Source: Campylobacterota bacterium
Lineage (GTDB): Bacteria > Campylobacterota > Campylobacteria > Campylobacterales > QNZT01
Assembly (NCBI GenBank): GCA_022600175.1
Contig: JAHZKW010000124.1
Coordinates: forward strand, 1 to 32,504
Length of the DNA stretch: 32,504 nucleotides
Reading direction: 5' to 3'
Part shown: piece after piece, positions 22,467-31,620 of the stretch
Layout: each line of letters starts with the position of its first letter
How positions within the stretch are numbered: position 1 is the first letter of the stretch
The notes under the pieces: model-generated
What the model was told of the DNA's origin: nothing
What the model saw: only the letters and a program-made list of their open reading frames with translations
The model's database searches: none
Position numbers and translations under genes: made by a program

Positions 22467-23938
22467 TATGCTTCTCCTTCTTTATCCCATGGTGCTGTTG
22501 AGTGTCCCCATACCGGAGAGTTCAACGCTAAATCCATATCTTGAGCAAATATTGCAAATCCGTCATAACCATGGTAAGGACCACTATAATCCCAAGAGTG
22601 CATCTGTCTATATGGTAATCCCATTTTTTGGAATACATACTTCTCTTTGATTCCCGATGCGACAAGATCAGGCTGCAATTTTTTAACAAATGCTTCAAGC
22701 TCATACTCATTAACATCATCATAGATTACTGTAGATCTAAAAATCTCATCTTTTGTTCTCTTATAATCATCATCGTGTGCAAACTCATAACCTGTACCGA
22801 TAACTTCCATTCCAAGATCTTCATAAGCACCGATAACGTGTCTAGGGCGCAGACCACCAACAAACAACATCACTTGTTTACCCTCTAATCTTGGTTTATA
22901 TTTTGCTGTAACACCGTCGATCATCGGTTGGTATTTAGCAATTACTTCTTCACATTTTGCTTGAACCTTCTCATCAAAGAATGCAGCAATTTTTCTTAAA
23001 GAAGTGATTGTTTGAGTTGGACCAAAAAAGTTATACTCAACCCAAGGTATACCATACTCTTTTTCCATATGTCTTGAGATATAGTTCATAGATCTGTAGC
23101 AGTGTAAAAGATTTAGTTTTACTCTTGGTGTTAACGCCATCTCTTTAAGTGTCGCATCACCAGACCACTGCGCTACTACTCTAAGACCCATCTCTTCAAG
23201 AAGGATTCTTGAACTCCATGCATCACCACCGATGTTATAATCACCGATAATAGCAACATCATATTCACCAGGTTCTACATCTGTACCAGCGAGTGCATCT
23301 GTTTTGTCAAAAACATAATCTCTTACCGTATCATTTGCGATGTGGTGACCGAGTGATTGAGATACACCACGAAAACCTTCACAGTTTACCGGTACGATTG
23401 TATGACCAGTTTTTTTCGCATACATTTTTGATGTAGCATTAATATCATCACCGATAAGACCGATTGGACACTCTGACTGTACTGTAATACCATTATTTAA
23501 TGGGAAAAGTTCATCAATTTCATGAAAACAAACATCTAGTTTTTTATCTCCACCAAAAACGATATCTTTCTCTTGGAAATCTGAAGAGAAGTTCATCGTT
23601 ACATAGGTATCTACACCAGTTGTACCGATATAGTAGTTTCTTCTACCAGCTCTACTATATTGACCACAACCGATAGGACCGTGTGAAATGTGGATCATAT
23701 CTTTAACTGGTCCCCATACAACACCTTTAGATCCTGCGTATGCACAACCTCTTTGACTCATCACACCTGGAACTGTTTTTTTGTTACTTCTAACATTTCC
23801 ACATGTTTTTTGACTTTCATCTTCTGGACCGCCAACACCTAAGTGTTTTGCACGGTTCTTTTTCGCTTTCTCAGGATACGCTTCTAGTACCTCTTCGACA
23901 GCTGCTTTTTGTCTAGCTTCTAATGATTCTGGACCCAT
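22466..23938 (-). CDS. nifD: Nitrogenase MoFe protein alpha subunit NifD
   Basis: 490 residues. P-cluster ligands are Cys65 ([10 protein letters not shown]), Cys91 (GPIGCGQYS) and Cys157 ([12 protein letters not shown]). FeMo-co is held by Cys280 ([16 protein letters not shown]) and His447 ([18 protein letters not shown]). The substrate-site pair Gln194 and His198 is present (GVSQSLGHH). This is a molybdenum-type NifD; no VnfG/AnfG delta-subunit gene is near. AGGAG precedes the ATG. It follows the 125-aa ORF by 31 bp and runs into nifK. Confidence 0.98.
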   Translation of the reverse strand: MGPESLEARQKAAVEEVLEAYPEKAKKNRAKHLGVGGPEDESQKTCGNVRSNKKTVPGVMSQRGCAYAGSKGVVWGPVKDMIHISHGPIGCGQYSRAGRRNYYIGTTGVDTYVTMNFSSDFQEKDIVFGGDKKLDVCFHEIDELFPLNNGITVQSECPIGLIGDDINATSKMYAKKTGHTIVPVNCEGFRGVSQSLGHHIANDTVRDYVFDKTDALAGTDVEPGEYDVAIIGDYNIGGDAWSSRILLEEMGLRVVAQWSGDATLKEMALTPRVKLNLLHCYRSMNYISRHMEKEYGIPWVEYNFFGPTQTITSLRKIAAFFDEKVQAKCEEVIAKYQPMIDGVTAKYKPRLEGKQVMLFVGGLRPRHVIGAYEDLGMEVIGTGYEFAHDDDYKRTKDEIFRSTVIYDDVNEYELEAFVKKLQPDLVASGIKEKYVFQKMGLPYRQMHSWDYSGPYHGYDGFAIFAQDMDLALNSPVWGHSTAPWDKEGEA

Positions 23939-23969
23939 GATCTACTCCTAAAATATTTTATTATTTAAA

Positions 23970-24347
23970 TTACGCTGCTTTAACTCTAAATTGTTCCATT
24001 GAATCAAATTGTTTACAAAGCGCCATAGTTTCATCATCAGAATCTAATTTTTTTGAAAGCTCAGACATTTGGTATCTGTTTGTATAAACCAAATATTTCT
24101 CACCATCTTTTTCTACATACGTCTCATCTTTAAGATAAGTTGCTAATGCTTTAAACATAAATGTATCTTTGTTAGCGTAAGTAATTTTGACAACTTCGTC
24201 ACTTTTTCTCAGTCCCATCTCTAATTCAATTGCATTGATATCATCAATTGGTGTCTCTGCGATTTGTGCGTCAAGTCTCTCTATTACTGCTGAGTCCTCT
24301 ATTGAATTTCCCATATCTGCTGTGAAGTGCATACCTAAAATAAACAT
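23970..24347 (-). CDS. Unrecognised protein encoded between nifH and nifD
   Basis: 125 residues, acidic, no signal or membrane segment and a single Cys. It begins MFILGMHFTADMGNSIEDSAVIERL, has a middle GLRKSDEVVKITYANKDTFMFKALATYLKDE, and ends ALCKQFDSMEQFRVKAA. It is not a PII (NifI) protein, which occupies this place in methanogens. It is co-oriented with nifH (113 bp upstream) and nifD (31 bp downstream), has a purine-rich Shine-Dalgarno (GGAA), and must be transcribed with them. I do not recognise the family. Position suggests a nitrogenase-specific partner or regulator, but nothing in the sequence shows its activity. Confidence 0.8.
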   Translation of the reverse strand: MFILGMHFTADMGNSIEDSAVIERLDAQIAETPIDDINAIELEMGLRKSDEVVKITYANKDTFMFKALATYLKDETYVEKDGEKYLVYTNRYQMSELSKKLDSDDETMALCKQFDSMEQFRVKAA

Positions 24348-24399
24348 CTTTTTTCCTTTTTTCTGTTGTTTTCATTTCATTATCGAAAGTGTTTTTAGG

Positions 24400-24435
24400 A
24401 TCTCCTCAAAAGAGGAGATTGTAAGCCCATTGGGC
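24400..24435 (-). promoter_or_regulatory. Tandem hairpins after nifH
   Basis: ATCTCCTC/GAGGAGAT, a perfect 8-bp stem with an AAAA loop, next to GCCC/GGGC with a 3-nt loop. Both lie between the nifH stop and the 125-aa ORF. No strong U-tract follows. Such structures commonly raise NifH mRNA over NifDK by partial termination or 3'-end protection. Confidence 0.55.
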
Positions 24436-24460
24436 ACCTTAATCTACTGTATTAAATGGC

Positions 24461-25411
<951 letters not shown>

Positions 25412-25425
25412 TTACATTAGAGAGT

Positions 25426-25442
25426 ATGCACATGATGTTCTA
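25426..25442 (-). promoter_or_regulatory. Variant -24/-12 element of nifH
   Basis: Minus strand TAGAACATCATGTGCAT, with AG-N10-GC spacing, 44 bp before the nifH ATG. Confidence 0.65.
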
Positions 25443-25517
25443 GGGTTTTTGAGGATTATTAAAGAATACTTTGACACAAAATATACAAATATGTTGGAAT
25501 CAAAATTGCAAGTGTGC

Positions 25518-25549
25518 GACAAATTGTCATATTTTAAAATTATTGTCAT
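25518..25549. promoter_or_regulatory. Candidate upstream activator site of nifH
   Basis: Perfect palindrome GACAAATTGTC (25518-25528), overlapped by ATTGTCAT that recurs 19 bp away (25542-25549). A further TTGTC is at 25583. It lies roughly 100 bp upstream of the predicted nifH transcription start, the usual distance for sigma-54 activator sites. It does not match the NifA site TGT-N10-ACA. Confidence 0.4.
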
Positions 25550-25627
25550 CGAACACAAGCGTTTTGATTCTAAAGCGATATTTTGTCGTAAAGGTGTATA
25601 GAAATAAATTTAAGTAGAGTAGAGATC

Positions 25628-25651
25628 TATCCACTCAATTTTGAGTGGATA
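25628..25651 (-). terminator. Terminator of the nifB operon
   Basis: TATCCACTCA/TGAGTGGATA, a 10-bp perfect stem with a short AT loop, 6 bp after the LRR-GNAT stop on the minus strand. It is only moderately U-rich downstream. Confidence 0.65.
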
Positions 25652-25657
25652 TAAGGA

Positions 25658-27136
25658 CTAGAAGAGGTAGTGCATTGCTTGAAGATTAGTTGTTTTCCAT
25701 CCCTTTTTCATATAAAAATGTAATGCTTTGGTATTTTTCTTATCTGCAACCAACTGCAATCTTTTATACTCTTTATCCATTGCAATCTTTGTCATATAAT
25801 CAATAATCCGACTCCCAACACCTAAACGTCGGTAACTTTTTTGCACCACCACATCCTCAATCACACCTGAAACACCGCCACTGGCTGTAGAGATCAACTC
25901 CTGCATGGTGGAGAGGCCTACTACAAGACCTTGGTATTTCGCCACAATAATCGTAGCACTTGCAGAGGAGACTAAAAGTTCAAACGCTTTGGTATGTTTA
26001 CTTTCATCATACTCAAAGTCACGCTCTAGGGCAAAAAGTTGTTCAAGCAGTTTATTCATCGCTTTAATATCTTGGGGTGTTGCTTCAGCAATCTCAACAT
26101 GACTGAGATCCACAAGATCACAATACTCAAGATCAAATGAGAGTATATACCTAATTTCGCTCTCAGCCAGAGGATTTCCTTTCACATAAAGTTTTTTAAG
26201 ATGGGTGAGTTTATCAAATATTTTAGGTAAAAATATAATCTCGTTATCATCTACATCTAAAATCTCAAGCTGTTCAAAGAGGGCTAAAGTATCAGGTAAA
26301 TCACAAATTTGATTACCTGAAAGACTTAGGGTTGTAATATATTTTTTTGCTTCCAACTCTGGAAAAACTTCAAGTGCACATCCATCAGCAAAAAAAGTAT
26401 TTAAATAGGGAGCAAACTCTACTTCAAGCTGTAGATCTTCCAAAGGGTTATCATCCAAAATCAACTCCTCAAGATCTTCCATACCTGAAAAACGCAAATA
26501 GGTGAATTGATTTGTTGAGATATCTAATCGCTCTAAAACACTCTGCGAGAAATCTGGCAATTGATCGAGCATATTCTCTGAGAGATTTAATTGCGTAAGG
26601 TTAGGGATGGAGGCAATATTAGGCACACTTTTAAGATAGTTTCCTTCAAGGTTTAAAATTTCAAGGTTCACAAGATGGACAATACCACTATCAATCGAGT
26701 GGATATGATTTTGTGATAAATTTAAACTTCTAAGCTCTAAAAGGCCTCCTATCTCAGAACCAATATCACCAATCTCATTGTTACTAAGGTTGAGTACGCG
26801 GATCATATAAGGAAAATTCTCTACTCTTTTGAGTTGATTAAACGAGAGGTTGAGTGATTTTAGAGCCATCGTATAAAGTACAGAAGGTACTTTTTGAAAA
26901 GCATTATTTCTAAGATCAATAAATCCAAGATTTTTAAGTGCCTCTAGTGAATCTGGCAGCGTGGTGAGTTTATTGTCTGCGAGGTTGAGAGAGTATAAAG
27001 AGGTCAACTTTCCAAAATCATCTGGCAAACTTTCAATATCACATGAGCTAAGATCTAATCTTTTTACATCCTCTTCTCTCTCAATTGACACATCAATTGC
27101 CTCAAGATCATATAACCAATCTAGTATCGCACTCAT
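25658..27136 (-). CDS. Leucine-rich-repeat / GNAT acetyltransferase fusion protein
   Basis: 492 residues in two parts. Residues about 25-335 hold roughly 13 leucine-rich repeats (LDLSSCDIESLPDDFGKLTSLYSLNLADNKLTTLP, LNLSQNHIHSI, LSLSGNQICDLPD). Residues about 347-492 are a GNAT domain with VIEDVVVQKSYRRLGVGSRIIDYM (acetyl-CoA loop) and ALHFYMKKGWKTT. No signal peptide, so cytosolic. The repeats would form a protein-binding arc placing the acetyltransferase on a partner. It is the last gene of the nifB operon, 9 bp after the Cys-rich gene, with AAGGAA before the ATG. Expression with nifB is likely; the target is unknown. A nitrogenase assembly protein is one guess. Confidence 0.88.
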   Translation of the reverse strand: MSAILDWLYDLEAIDVSIEREEDVKRLDLSSCDIESLPDDFGKLTSLYSLNLADNKLTTLPDSLEALKNLGFIDLRNNAFQKVPSVLYTMALKSLNLSFNQLKRVENFPYMIRVLNLSNNEIGDIGSEIGGLLELRSLNLSQNHIHSIDSGIVHLVNLEILNLEGNYLKSVPNIASIPNLTQLNLSENMLDQLPDFSQSVLERLDISTNQFTYLRFSGMEDLEELILDDNPLEDLQLEVEFAPYLNTFFADGCALEVFPELEAKKYITTLSLSGNQICDLPDTLALFEQLEILDVDDNEIIFLPKIFDKLTHLKKLYVKGNPLAESEIRYILSFDLEYCDLVDLSHVEIAEATPQDIKAMNKLLEQLFALERDFEYDESKHTKAFELLVSSASATIIVAKYQGLVVGLSTMQELISTASGGVSGVIEDVVVQKSYRRLGVGSRIIDYMTKIAMDKEYKRLQLVADKKNTKALHFYMKKGWKTTNLQAMHYLF

Positions 27137-27145
27137 CTTCTTTCC

Positions 27146-27418
27146 TTAATTTTTTAGTTCATCAACCATTTTTTTAAGTTTATCATGACGTATTTTAATC
27201 AACCGATAAATCTCATCATAGTCATACTTACCAAAATAGACCATATCAAAGAGTTTCATTAACGGTTGTCTACAACAGTTTTTATTACAACCCGTCACTA
27301 ATTTTTTTGCTTTTTTAAATGGTAGCTCTGTGTGTTGAAAAATCTCTACTGCCTCACCCACATTTTTTTCACCACATTCACAAATTTCGGTTTTTAGTAT
27401 CTCTTCAACACTGGGCAT
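27146..27418 (-). CDS. Small Cys-rich protein, possibly Bfd-like [2Fe-2S]
   Basis: 90 residues with cysteines at 13, 15, 44, 48 and 49 (ICECGEKN, then TGCNKNCCRQPLMKLF). A CxC followed about 28-32 residues later by a Cys group resembles the Bfd-type [2Fe-2S] arrangement CxC-x31-33-CxxC, though the last pair is not CxxC. The C-terminal third is a Lys-rich helix. It lies between the DUF683 gene and the LRR-GNAT gene in the nifB operon, so an Fe-S or metal-carrier role in cofactor assembly is plausible but unproven. Confidence 0.65.
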   Translation of the reverse strand: MPSVEEILKTEICECGEKNVGEAVEIFQHTELPFKKAKKLVTGCNKNCCRQPLMKLFDMVYFGKYDYDEIYRLIKIRHDKLKKMVDELKN

Positions 27419-27450
27419 ACCAAATTCCTTTCACAGTTTATTTTAGGATT

Positions 27451-27648
27451 TTACAACCCTGCCTCTTTTTTAAAATTGTTTGCTTTCTCAACAGCGACAA
27501 TCAACTTTTCACTAAGTTCTGGCATCTTGACATAATCACTCCACAATGTATCTTCAACAATATCATGAATCTCTGATGCAATCTCTACAGCTTGTCTTTT
27601 ATACTTTGCCAACTCTTTTTTTTTCTCTTTTTTCTCTTCTGGTGTCAT
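27451..27648 (-). CDS. CCE_0567/DUF683 family small nif protein
   Basis: 65 residues, a helical hairpin with the family pattern KELAKYKRQAVEIASEIHDIVEDTLWSDYVKMPELSEKLIVAVEKANNFKK. DUF683 genes usually sit beside nifX and DUF269 in nif clusters, and cyanobacterial CCE_0567 binds metal. Here it is detached from nifX and lies in the nifB operon. The ORF track begins at a GTG; the ATG one codon later has AAGGAG at 5 nt and is preferred. Confidence 0.85.
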   Translation of the reverse strand: MTPEEKKEKKKELAKYKRQAVEIASEIHDIVEDTLWSDYVKMPELSEKLIVAVEKANNFKKEAGL

Positions 27649-27704
27649 CACCGCTCCTTTAATTTTAATTTTTTCTTTATCCTCTTACTTGACACTTACC
27701 ATGG

Positions 27705-28529
27705 CTATAGTGAAAATGCATAAATATTTTCAAACTTGATATGCTCCTTACCTATAGCCATATGATAGAATGTCTCCTCTTTTTTAAAGTGAAATGACTC
27801 ATAGAGTGAAACCACGTGAGGCTGATTGAGCGGTATATCTGCATAGATACGTCTCAATCCTCTAAAATAGAGCACTCCCTTCATCAGTTTCACAGCCTCT
27901 TCTTCATGACCATTCTCAACCTGCCAAGGACCTAGATAGATATTTCTAGCACTAATCACACTTGAGTGTTGAAAGCCATTTGAGAGTGCAAAACGAAGAC
28001 TTGAGTTTCGCTCCATCTCATCTTCTAAAAATGCCAATCGATACTCTCCAAAAGTTTCATGATCTATCTTTTGAATCACCGCATCAAAATTGGTCCCTTC
28101 CAACTCTTTGGCATGGGCATTGTTAAAATGAAAAGGAGGTACTTTGCCTACATTGAGATAACGACCAACCTCTATCTTTTTCTCAAAACCATAGCTTTCA
28201 AAAAAGTTTTGTAGTTTAGGATTGGCATGAAGATAGATATGTTCATATTCAGGTTTGAGTACATGGACTAATGTTTCAAAAAGTCTTTTTCCAATACCCT
28301 GTTTTTGATATGTAGGTTTGACCATCAAATATTTGATCATCGCACTATTTTCAAACTCAAGTGCCAATACAGCACCAATGAGCTCATCTCCCGCATATGC
28401 ACCATAGCAGAGATGTGGAGAGTGTTTTAACATAAGATTAAGATGAAAACCATCAGAGAGCCACCCTACACTATTGGCAATCTCTACAACGTTAGGAACA
28501 TCTCGATATTTTAACCAGCCTATAAACAT
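27705..28529 (-). CDS. Double GNAT acetyltransferase in the nifB operon
   Basis: 274 residues. The N-terminal GNAT domain is clear: LCYGAYAGDELIGAVLALEF, MVKPTYQKQGIGKRLFETLV (acetyl-CoA loop) and FFESYGFEK. The C-terminal ~130 residues look like a second, degenerate GNAT-like domain (MKGVLYFRGLRRIYADIPLNQPHVVSLYESFHFKKEETFYHM). It overlaps the nifV stop by TAATG, giving coupled translation. Its substrate is unknown. Together with the LRR-GNAT fusion it makes two acetyltransferases in one nif operon. Confidence 0.85.
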   Translation of the reverse strand: MFIGWLKYRDVPNVVEIANSVGWLSDGFHLNLMLKHSPHLCYGAYAGDELIGAVLALEFENSAMIKYLMVKPTYQKQGIGKRLFETLVHVLKPEYEHIYLHANPKLQNFFESYGFEKKIEVGRYLNVGKVPPFHFNNAHAKELEGTNFDAVIQKIDHETFGEYRLAFLEDEMERNSSLRFALSNGFQHSSVISARNIYLGPWQVENGHEEEAVKLMKGVLYFRGLRRIYADIPLNQPHVVSLYESFHFKKEETFYHMAIGKEHIKFENIYAFSL

Positions 28530-29635
28530 TAACCATCCTGATAGAGTTTTTGAAGTTCAAACGGACTAAGCACTTTTTTACGTGTTGTCACAATATCACG
28601 AATACGAGGTAAAAGATTTTTAATACTCTTCTTCTCTACAGCAATACCTAACTGCGCCAAATGATAAGCAATCGTACCACTACCAGAGTGTTTACCGATA
28701 GGAAAAGTCCGAACAGCTCCTACCTCTTCAGCTAAAAATGGCTCATAGCTGCTTTTATCTTTCATCATCCCATCTGCATGAATACCACTCTCATGTGCAA
28801 AAATACGTTCACCAATAATAGGTGCATTTAAAGCGATATCTACATTTGCAGCAGTACATACAACTTGCACCAACTCTTTAATCTTTTGAGAATCAAAAAT
28901 ACGCTTCTCTCCATAAAGATGCAACAAACTCATCAAGATCTGTTCAAAAGAGGCATTGCCTGCTCTCTCCCCTAGACCAATAACAGTGGTATTGAGACTT
29001 ACCGCACCTGCTTCAACTCCAGCTAGTGCATTGGCATTTGCCATACCAAAGTCATTATGAGTATGCATCTCTATAGACAAAGAGGATTTTTCTCTTAAAG
29101 ATTTGATTCGTTCATATGTTTGTAAAGGGCGTAAAACTCCCACTGTATCACAGTAGCGAAACCTATCAGCACCTGCACTATACCCAAGTGCCATCACCTC
29201 TTCTAAAAAAGAGTGTTCTGCCCGAGAGGCATCCTCACCTCCAATACAGACAAACACTCCCTCTTGTTTTGCCAAGATTAATACCTCTTCAAGCTGTTGC
29301 AACATTTTTGTCTTATCGCCACCAAATTTGGCATCTATCAAAATGTCCGAAACAGGGATTGAGAGATCCACTGCCTTAGCACCACATCCCAATGAGTGCT
29401 CAAGGTCAGAGAGTGTAGCTCTATTCCATGTCATCATCCTGACATCAAGCCCAAGGCTGATCAATGTTTTGATATCCTCACGCTCTTTTTTACCCATCGC
29501 AGGAATACCGATCTCTAGTTCATCGGCTCCACTCTCAGATAACAGTGTCGCTATTTTCACTTTCTCTTTGGTATTGAAAGCGACATAGGGTGCCTGTTCT
29601 CCATCGCGAAGGGTGGTGTCATTGATGATGGCCAT
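28529..29635 (-). CDS. nifV: Homocitrate synthase NifV
   Basis: 368 residues, a DRE-TIM metallolyase: INDTTLRDGEQAP at the start, the metal-binding HTH in IEMHTHNDFGMANANALAGVEAGA, and GERIFAHESGIHADGMMKD. It condenses acetyl-CoA and 2-oxoglutarate to homocitrate, the organic ligand of FeMo-co. Presence in the nifB operon and lack of a LeuA regulatory domain support NifV over isopropylmalate or lysine-pathway enzymes. It starts 3 bp after the nifB stop. Confidence 0.95.
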   Translation of the reverse strand: MAIINDTTLRDGEQAPYVAFNTKEKVKIATLLSESGADELEIGIPAMGKKEREDIKTLISLGLDVRMMTWNRATLSDLEHSLGCGAKAVDLSIPVSDILIDAKFGGDKTKMLQQLEEVLILAKQEGVFVCIGGEDASRAEHSFLEEVMALGYSAGADRFRYCDTVGVLRPLQTYERIKSLREKSSLSIEMHTHNDFGMANANALAGVEAGAVSLNTTVIGLGERAGNASFEQILMSLLHLYGEKRIFDSQKIKELVQVVCTAANVDIALNAPIIGERIFAHESGIHADGMMKDKSSYEPFLAEEVGAVRTFPIGKHSGSGTIAYHLAQLGIAVEKKSIKNLLPRIRDIVTTRKKVLSPFELQKLYQDG

Positions 29636-29638
29636 AAC

Positions 29639-31060
29639 TTAGTTTACCTCTACTGCTTTATCTACATCAAAATAGGTTTGTGCAGCTTTAAGTACAGATG
29701 CCTCTATCGGTTGAAATGCATACTCTTGAATTGCCGTTAAACCTGCAGCTTTGAGATCTTCTTGTGGACATCCACCAATTTTTGCAGTCAAAATAAGCTT
29801 CACATCTTTAAGAACATCAATCACTTCATCAATTGGATTACCGCCATCTGGTCCTGCACAATACTCAGTCGTAATTTTTCGATGTTGGATAAACTTAATA
29901 CCCTTATCTCCTGCTTCGTAAATCAAAAACTCTTTAACAGATCCAAAGTGTTGATTGATCATTCCTTCACCTGCAGTGGTAACAGCGACAAGAATAGTTT
30001 CAGAAGTTGAGCTAAGCTCCCCTTTCTCTTTTTGTACTTTTTCATTGGCTTTATCAAGGAAGAATCTAAACTCTTCAATCTTTGCATGAGCATCTTGGCG
30101 TGCTTCTACATTGTAGTGATCTTCAAGTGCATCAAAAGTCATAGTGGAAAAAACATCTTTGGTAAACTCAGCACCTCTATCTTCACCGATAAGTCCTACA
30201 GCATCTGCACGACATTGTCGACAATGTGCCATAATCTTCATATCCATACCACACGCTTCTTGTACTTCCATCTGCTCTTGTGGAGTTGCACTAGGCACAC
30301 CATCAATCGCAAACTTTGTACCATACTCAGGCTCAGAGATGATTGGCATGATATTGTGTAAAAAGACACCAATCTCTTTTAACTTTTTTGCAACTTCTGG
30401 TAAATGTTTTTCATTGACACCAGGAATCAGTACAGAGTTTGCTTTGATCAAAATCCCTTTTTCTACAAGCATCTTCATCCCTTCGAGTTGTCTCTCTAAA
30501 AGAATCTGTGCTGCCTCTTTTCCATAATATCTTTTGTTGTTGTAAAAAATCCAAGGATAGATTTTAGATCCAATCTCTCCAGTGGTATCGACACTATTGA
30601 TCGTGACCGTGACATGATCAATATCATATTTCACCATCTCATCAACATATTTTGGCAATTCAAGTCCATTGGTTGAGAGACAGAGTTTAAGGTCAGGTGC
30701 TTTTTCACGTACCATTTTAAATGTATCAAAAGTCTTCTCTGGATTTGCCAAAGCATCACCAGGTCCTGCGATTCCTAGTACACTCATACGCTGTACTTCA
30801 CCACCTACAAAGAGTACTTTTTTAGCCGCATCTTCAGGAGTCAATCTTTCGCTTGTCACTCCTGGTCGACTCTCATTTGAACAGTCATATTTTCTGTTAC
30901 AATAATTACACTGTATATTACATGCTGGTGCTACCGCAACATGAATCCTTGCATAGTGATGATGTGCCCCCTCACTATAACATGGGTGATTATGTATCAT
31001 ATCCTTTACGTCATCTGGCATCCCAGCTTCTGCTACACTACCGCTTGTTCCACAGCTCAT
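29639..31060 (-). CDS. nifB: NifB radical SAM FeMo-co core synthase
   Basis: 473 residues. The radical SAM cluster motif is Cys47-x3-Cys51-x2-Cys54 (PACNIQCNYCNRKYDCSNESRPG), preceded by HPCYSEGAHHHYARIHVAVAP with Cys27 that helps hold the substrate clusters. A C-terminal NifX-like domain (about 350-473, VAVTTAGEGMINQHFGSVKEFLIYE) follows. NifB fuses two [4Fe-4S] clusters with a SAM-derived carbon to make NifB-co. AAAGGAG precedes the ATG. It is first gene of a six-gene operon ending with LRR-GNAT. Confidence 0.97.
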   Translation of the reverse strand: MSCGTSGSVAEAGMPDDVKDMIHNHPCYSEGAHHHYARIHVAVAPACNIQCNYCNRKYDCSNESRPGVTSERLTPEDAAKKVLFVGGEVQRMSVLGIAGPGDALANPEKTFDTFKMVREKAPDLKLCLSTNGLELPKYVDEMVKYDIDHVTVTINSVDTTGEIGSKIYPWIFYNNKRYYGKEAAQILLERQLEGMKMLVEKGILIKANSVLIPGVNEKHLPEVAKKLKEIGVFLHNIMPIISEPEYGTKFAIDGVPSATPQEQMEVQEACGMDMKIMAHCRQCRADAVGLIGEDRGAEFTKDVFSTMTFDALEDHYNVEARQDAHAKIEEFRFFLDKANEKVQKEKGELSSTSETILVAVTTAGEGMINQHFGSVKEFLIYEAGDKGIKFIQHRKITTEYCAGPDGGNPIDEVIDVLKDVKLILTAKIGGCPQEDLKAAGLTAIQEYAFQPIEASVLKAAQTYFDVDKAVEVN

Positions 31061-31092
31061 TGCTTCTCCTTTGTAAATAAGATTTTTAAAGT

Positions 31093-31109
31093 TTGCAATG
31101 ATCTCACTT
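31093..31109 (-). promoter_or_regulatory. Possible second, weaker -24/-12 element of nifB
   Basis: Minus strand AAGTGAGATCATTGCAA keeps AG-N10-GC and TTGCA but not the AAC part. It lies 32 bp before the nifB ATG, a distance similar to the other elements. Confidence 0.35.
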
Positions 31110-31137
31110 CATCTAGTTACAATCATTACAAGGATAT

Positions 31138-31154
31138 ATGCAAGTTGTGTTCTT
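31138..31154 (-). promoter_or_regulatory. Variant -24/-12 element of nifB
   Basis: Minus strand AAGAACACAACTTGCAT, nearly the same as the nifU element (AAGAACACTTCTTGCAT). It lies 77 bp before the nifB ATG. Confidence 0.65.
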
Positions 31155-31188
31155 GGTAGTTTTTTCATATTGGTATCAAACTTGTCAA

Positions 31189-31219
31189 ACAGTACTTTGG
31201 TCAATATGCTTACAGTACT
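31189..31219. repeat. Direct repeat ACAGTACT upstream of nifB
   Basis: ACAGTACT at 31189-31196 and again at 31212-31219, 23 bp apart, about 35-80 bp upstream of the nifB -24 region. It is a candidate activator-binding pair. TTGTC/GACAA half-sites like those upstream of nifH are nearby (31183 and 31239). Confidence 0.35.
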
Positions 31220-31302
31220 GATTATATTAATTTGGTTGACAACAAATAATCATTAATAGTATAATTACAACATGGTTCATTGGCAATTTTAAAGGTCTTG
31301 AT

Positions 31303-31572
31303 ATGAACACTTTAAGTTTAAAAGTCGTCACAGCTACACTTATATTAGCACTGTCCATCTCTTTGCTCTACGCGAAAAGTGATAGTGAACTAAAGAAAAA
31401 AATCATCCAACAATCAATTGCTGCATATCCAAAAAATTGTCCCTGTCCCTATAATAGAGCCAGTAATGGTAGTATATGTGGGAAAAGAAGTGCCTACAGT
31501 AGATCAGGAGGATATGCACCAATCTGTTTTGAATCGGATATCACTCCTGAGATGTTGAAACACTATAAATAA
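31303..31572 (+). CDS. Small secreted Cys protein of unknown function
   Basis: 89 residues. A signal peptide (VVTATLILALSISLLYA) is followed by KNCPCPYNRASNGSICGKRSAYSRSGGYAPICFESDITPEM. The CPCPYN...CGKRSAYSRxGG...C pattern is found in many small exported proteobacterial proteins of unknown function, sometimes fused to nucleases. It is not obviously linked to nif and has no nif-type element. Convergent with the FeMo-co-binding family gene. Confidence 0.7.
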   Translation: MNTLSLKVVTATLILALSISLLYAKSDSELKKKIIQQSIAAYPKNCPCPYNRASNGSICGKRSAYSRSGGYAPICFESDITPEMLKHYK

Positions 31573-31591
31573 AAGCGCTAAAAAGTTATGT

Positions 31592-31620
31592 GTAAGGTGG
31601 TTAGTTACAACCACACTTAC
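31592..31620. terminator. Possible terminator hairpin between convergent genes
   Basis: GTAAG-GTGGTT/AACCAC-A-CTTAC with a 6-nt loop and one bulge. It overlaps the last codons of the FeMo-co-binding gene, so part of it is dictated by the Cys-Lys-Cys coding sequence. Confidence 0.3.

Noticed and set aside
20919-23938. Alternative (V- or Fe-only) nitrogenase
   Set aside because: NifD/NifK motifs are of the molybdenum type, no delta-subunit gene lies between them, and nifE/nifN/nifV accompany them.
23970-24347. The ORF between nifH and nifD as a NifI-type PII protein
   Set aside because: No PII signature (no RIRTGE-type motif, no T-loop or B-loop pattern) is present.
25502-25520. TGTCGCACACTTGCA on the minus strand as a classical sigma-54 promoter for nifH
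   Set aside because: The -24 half lacks GG at the right spacing and the site is over 100 bp upstream; the element at 25426-25442 is better placed and matches the other nif units.
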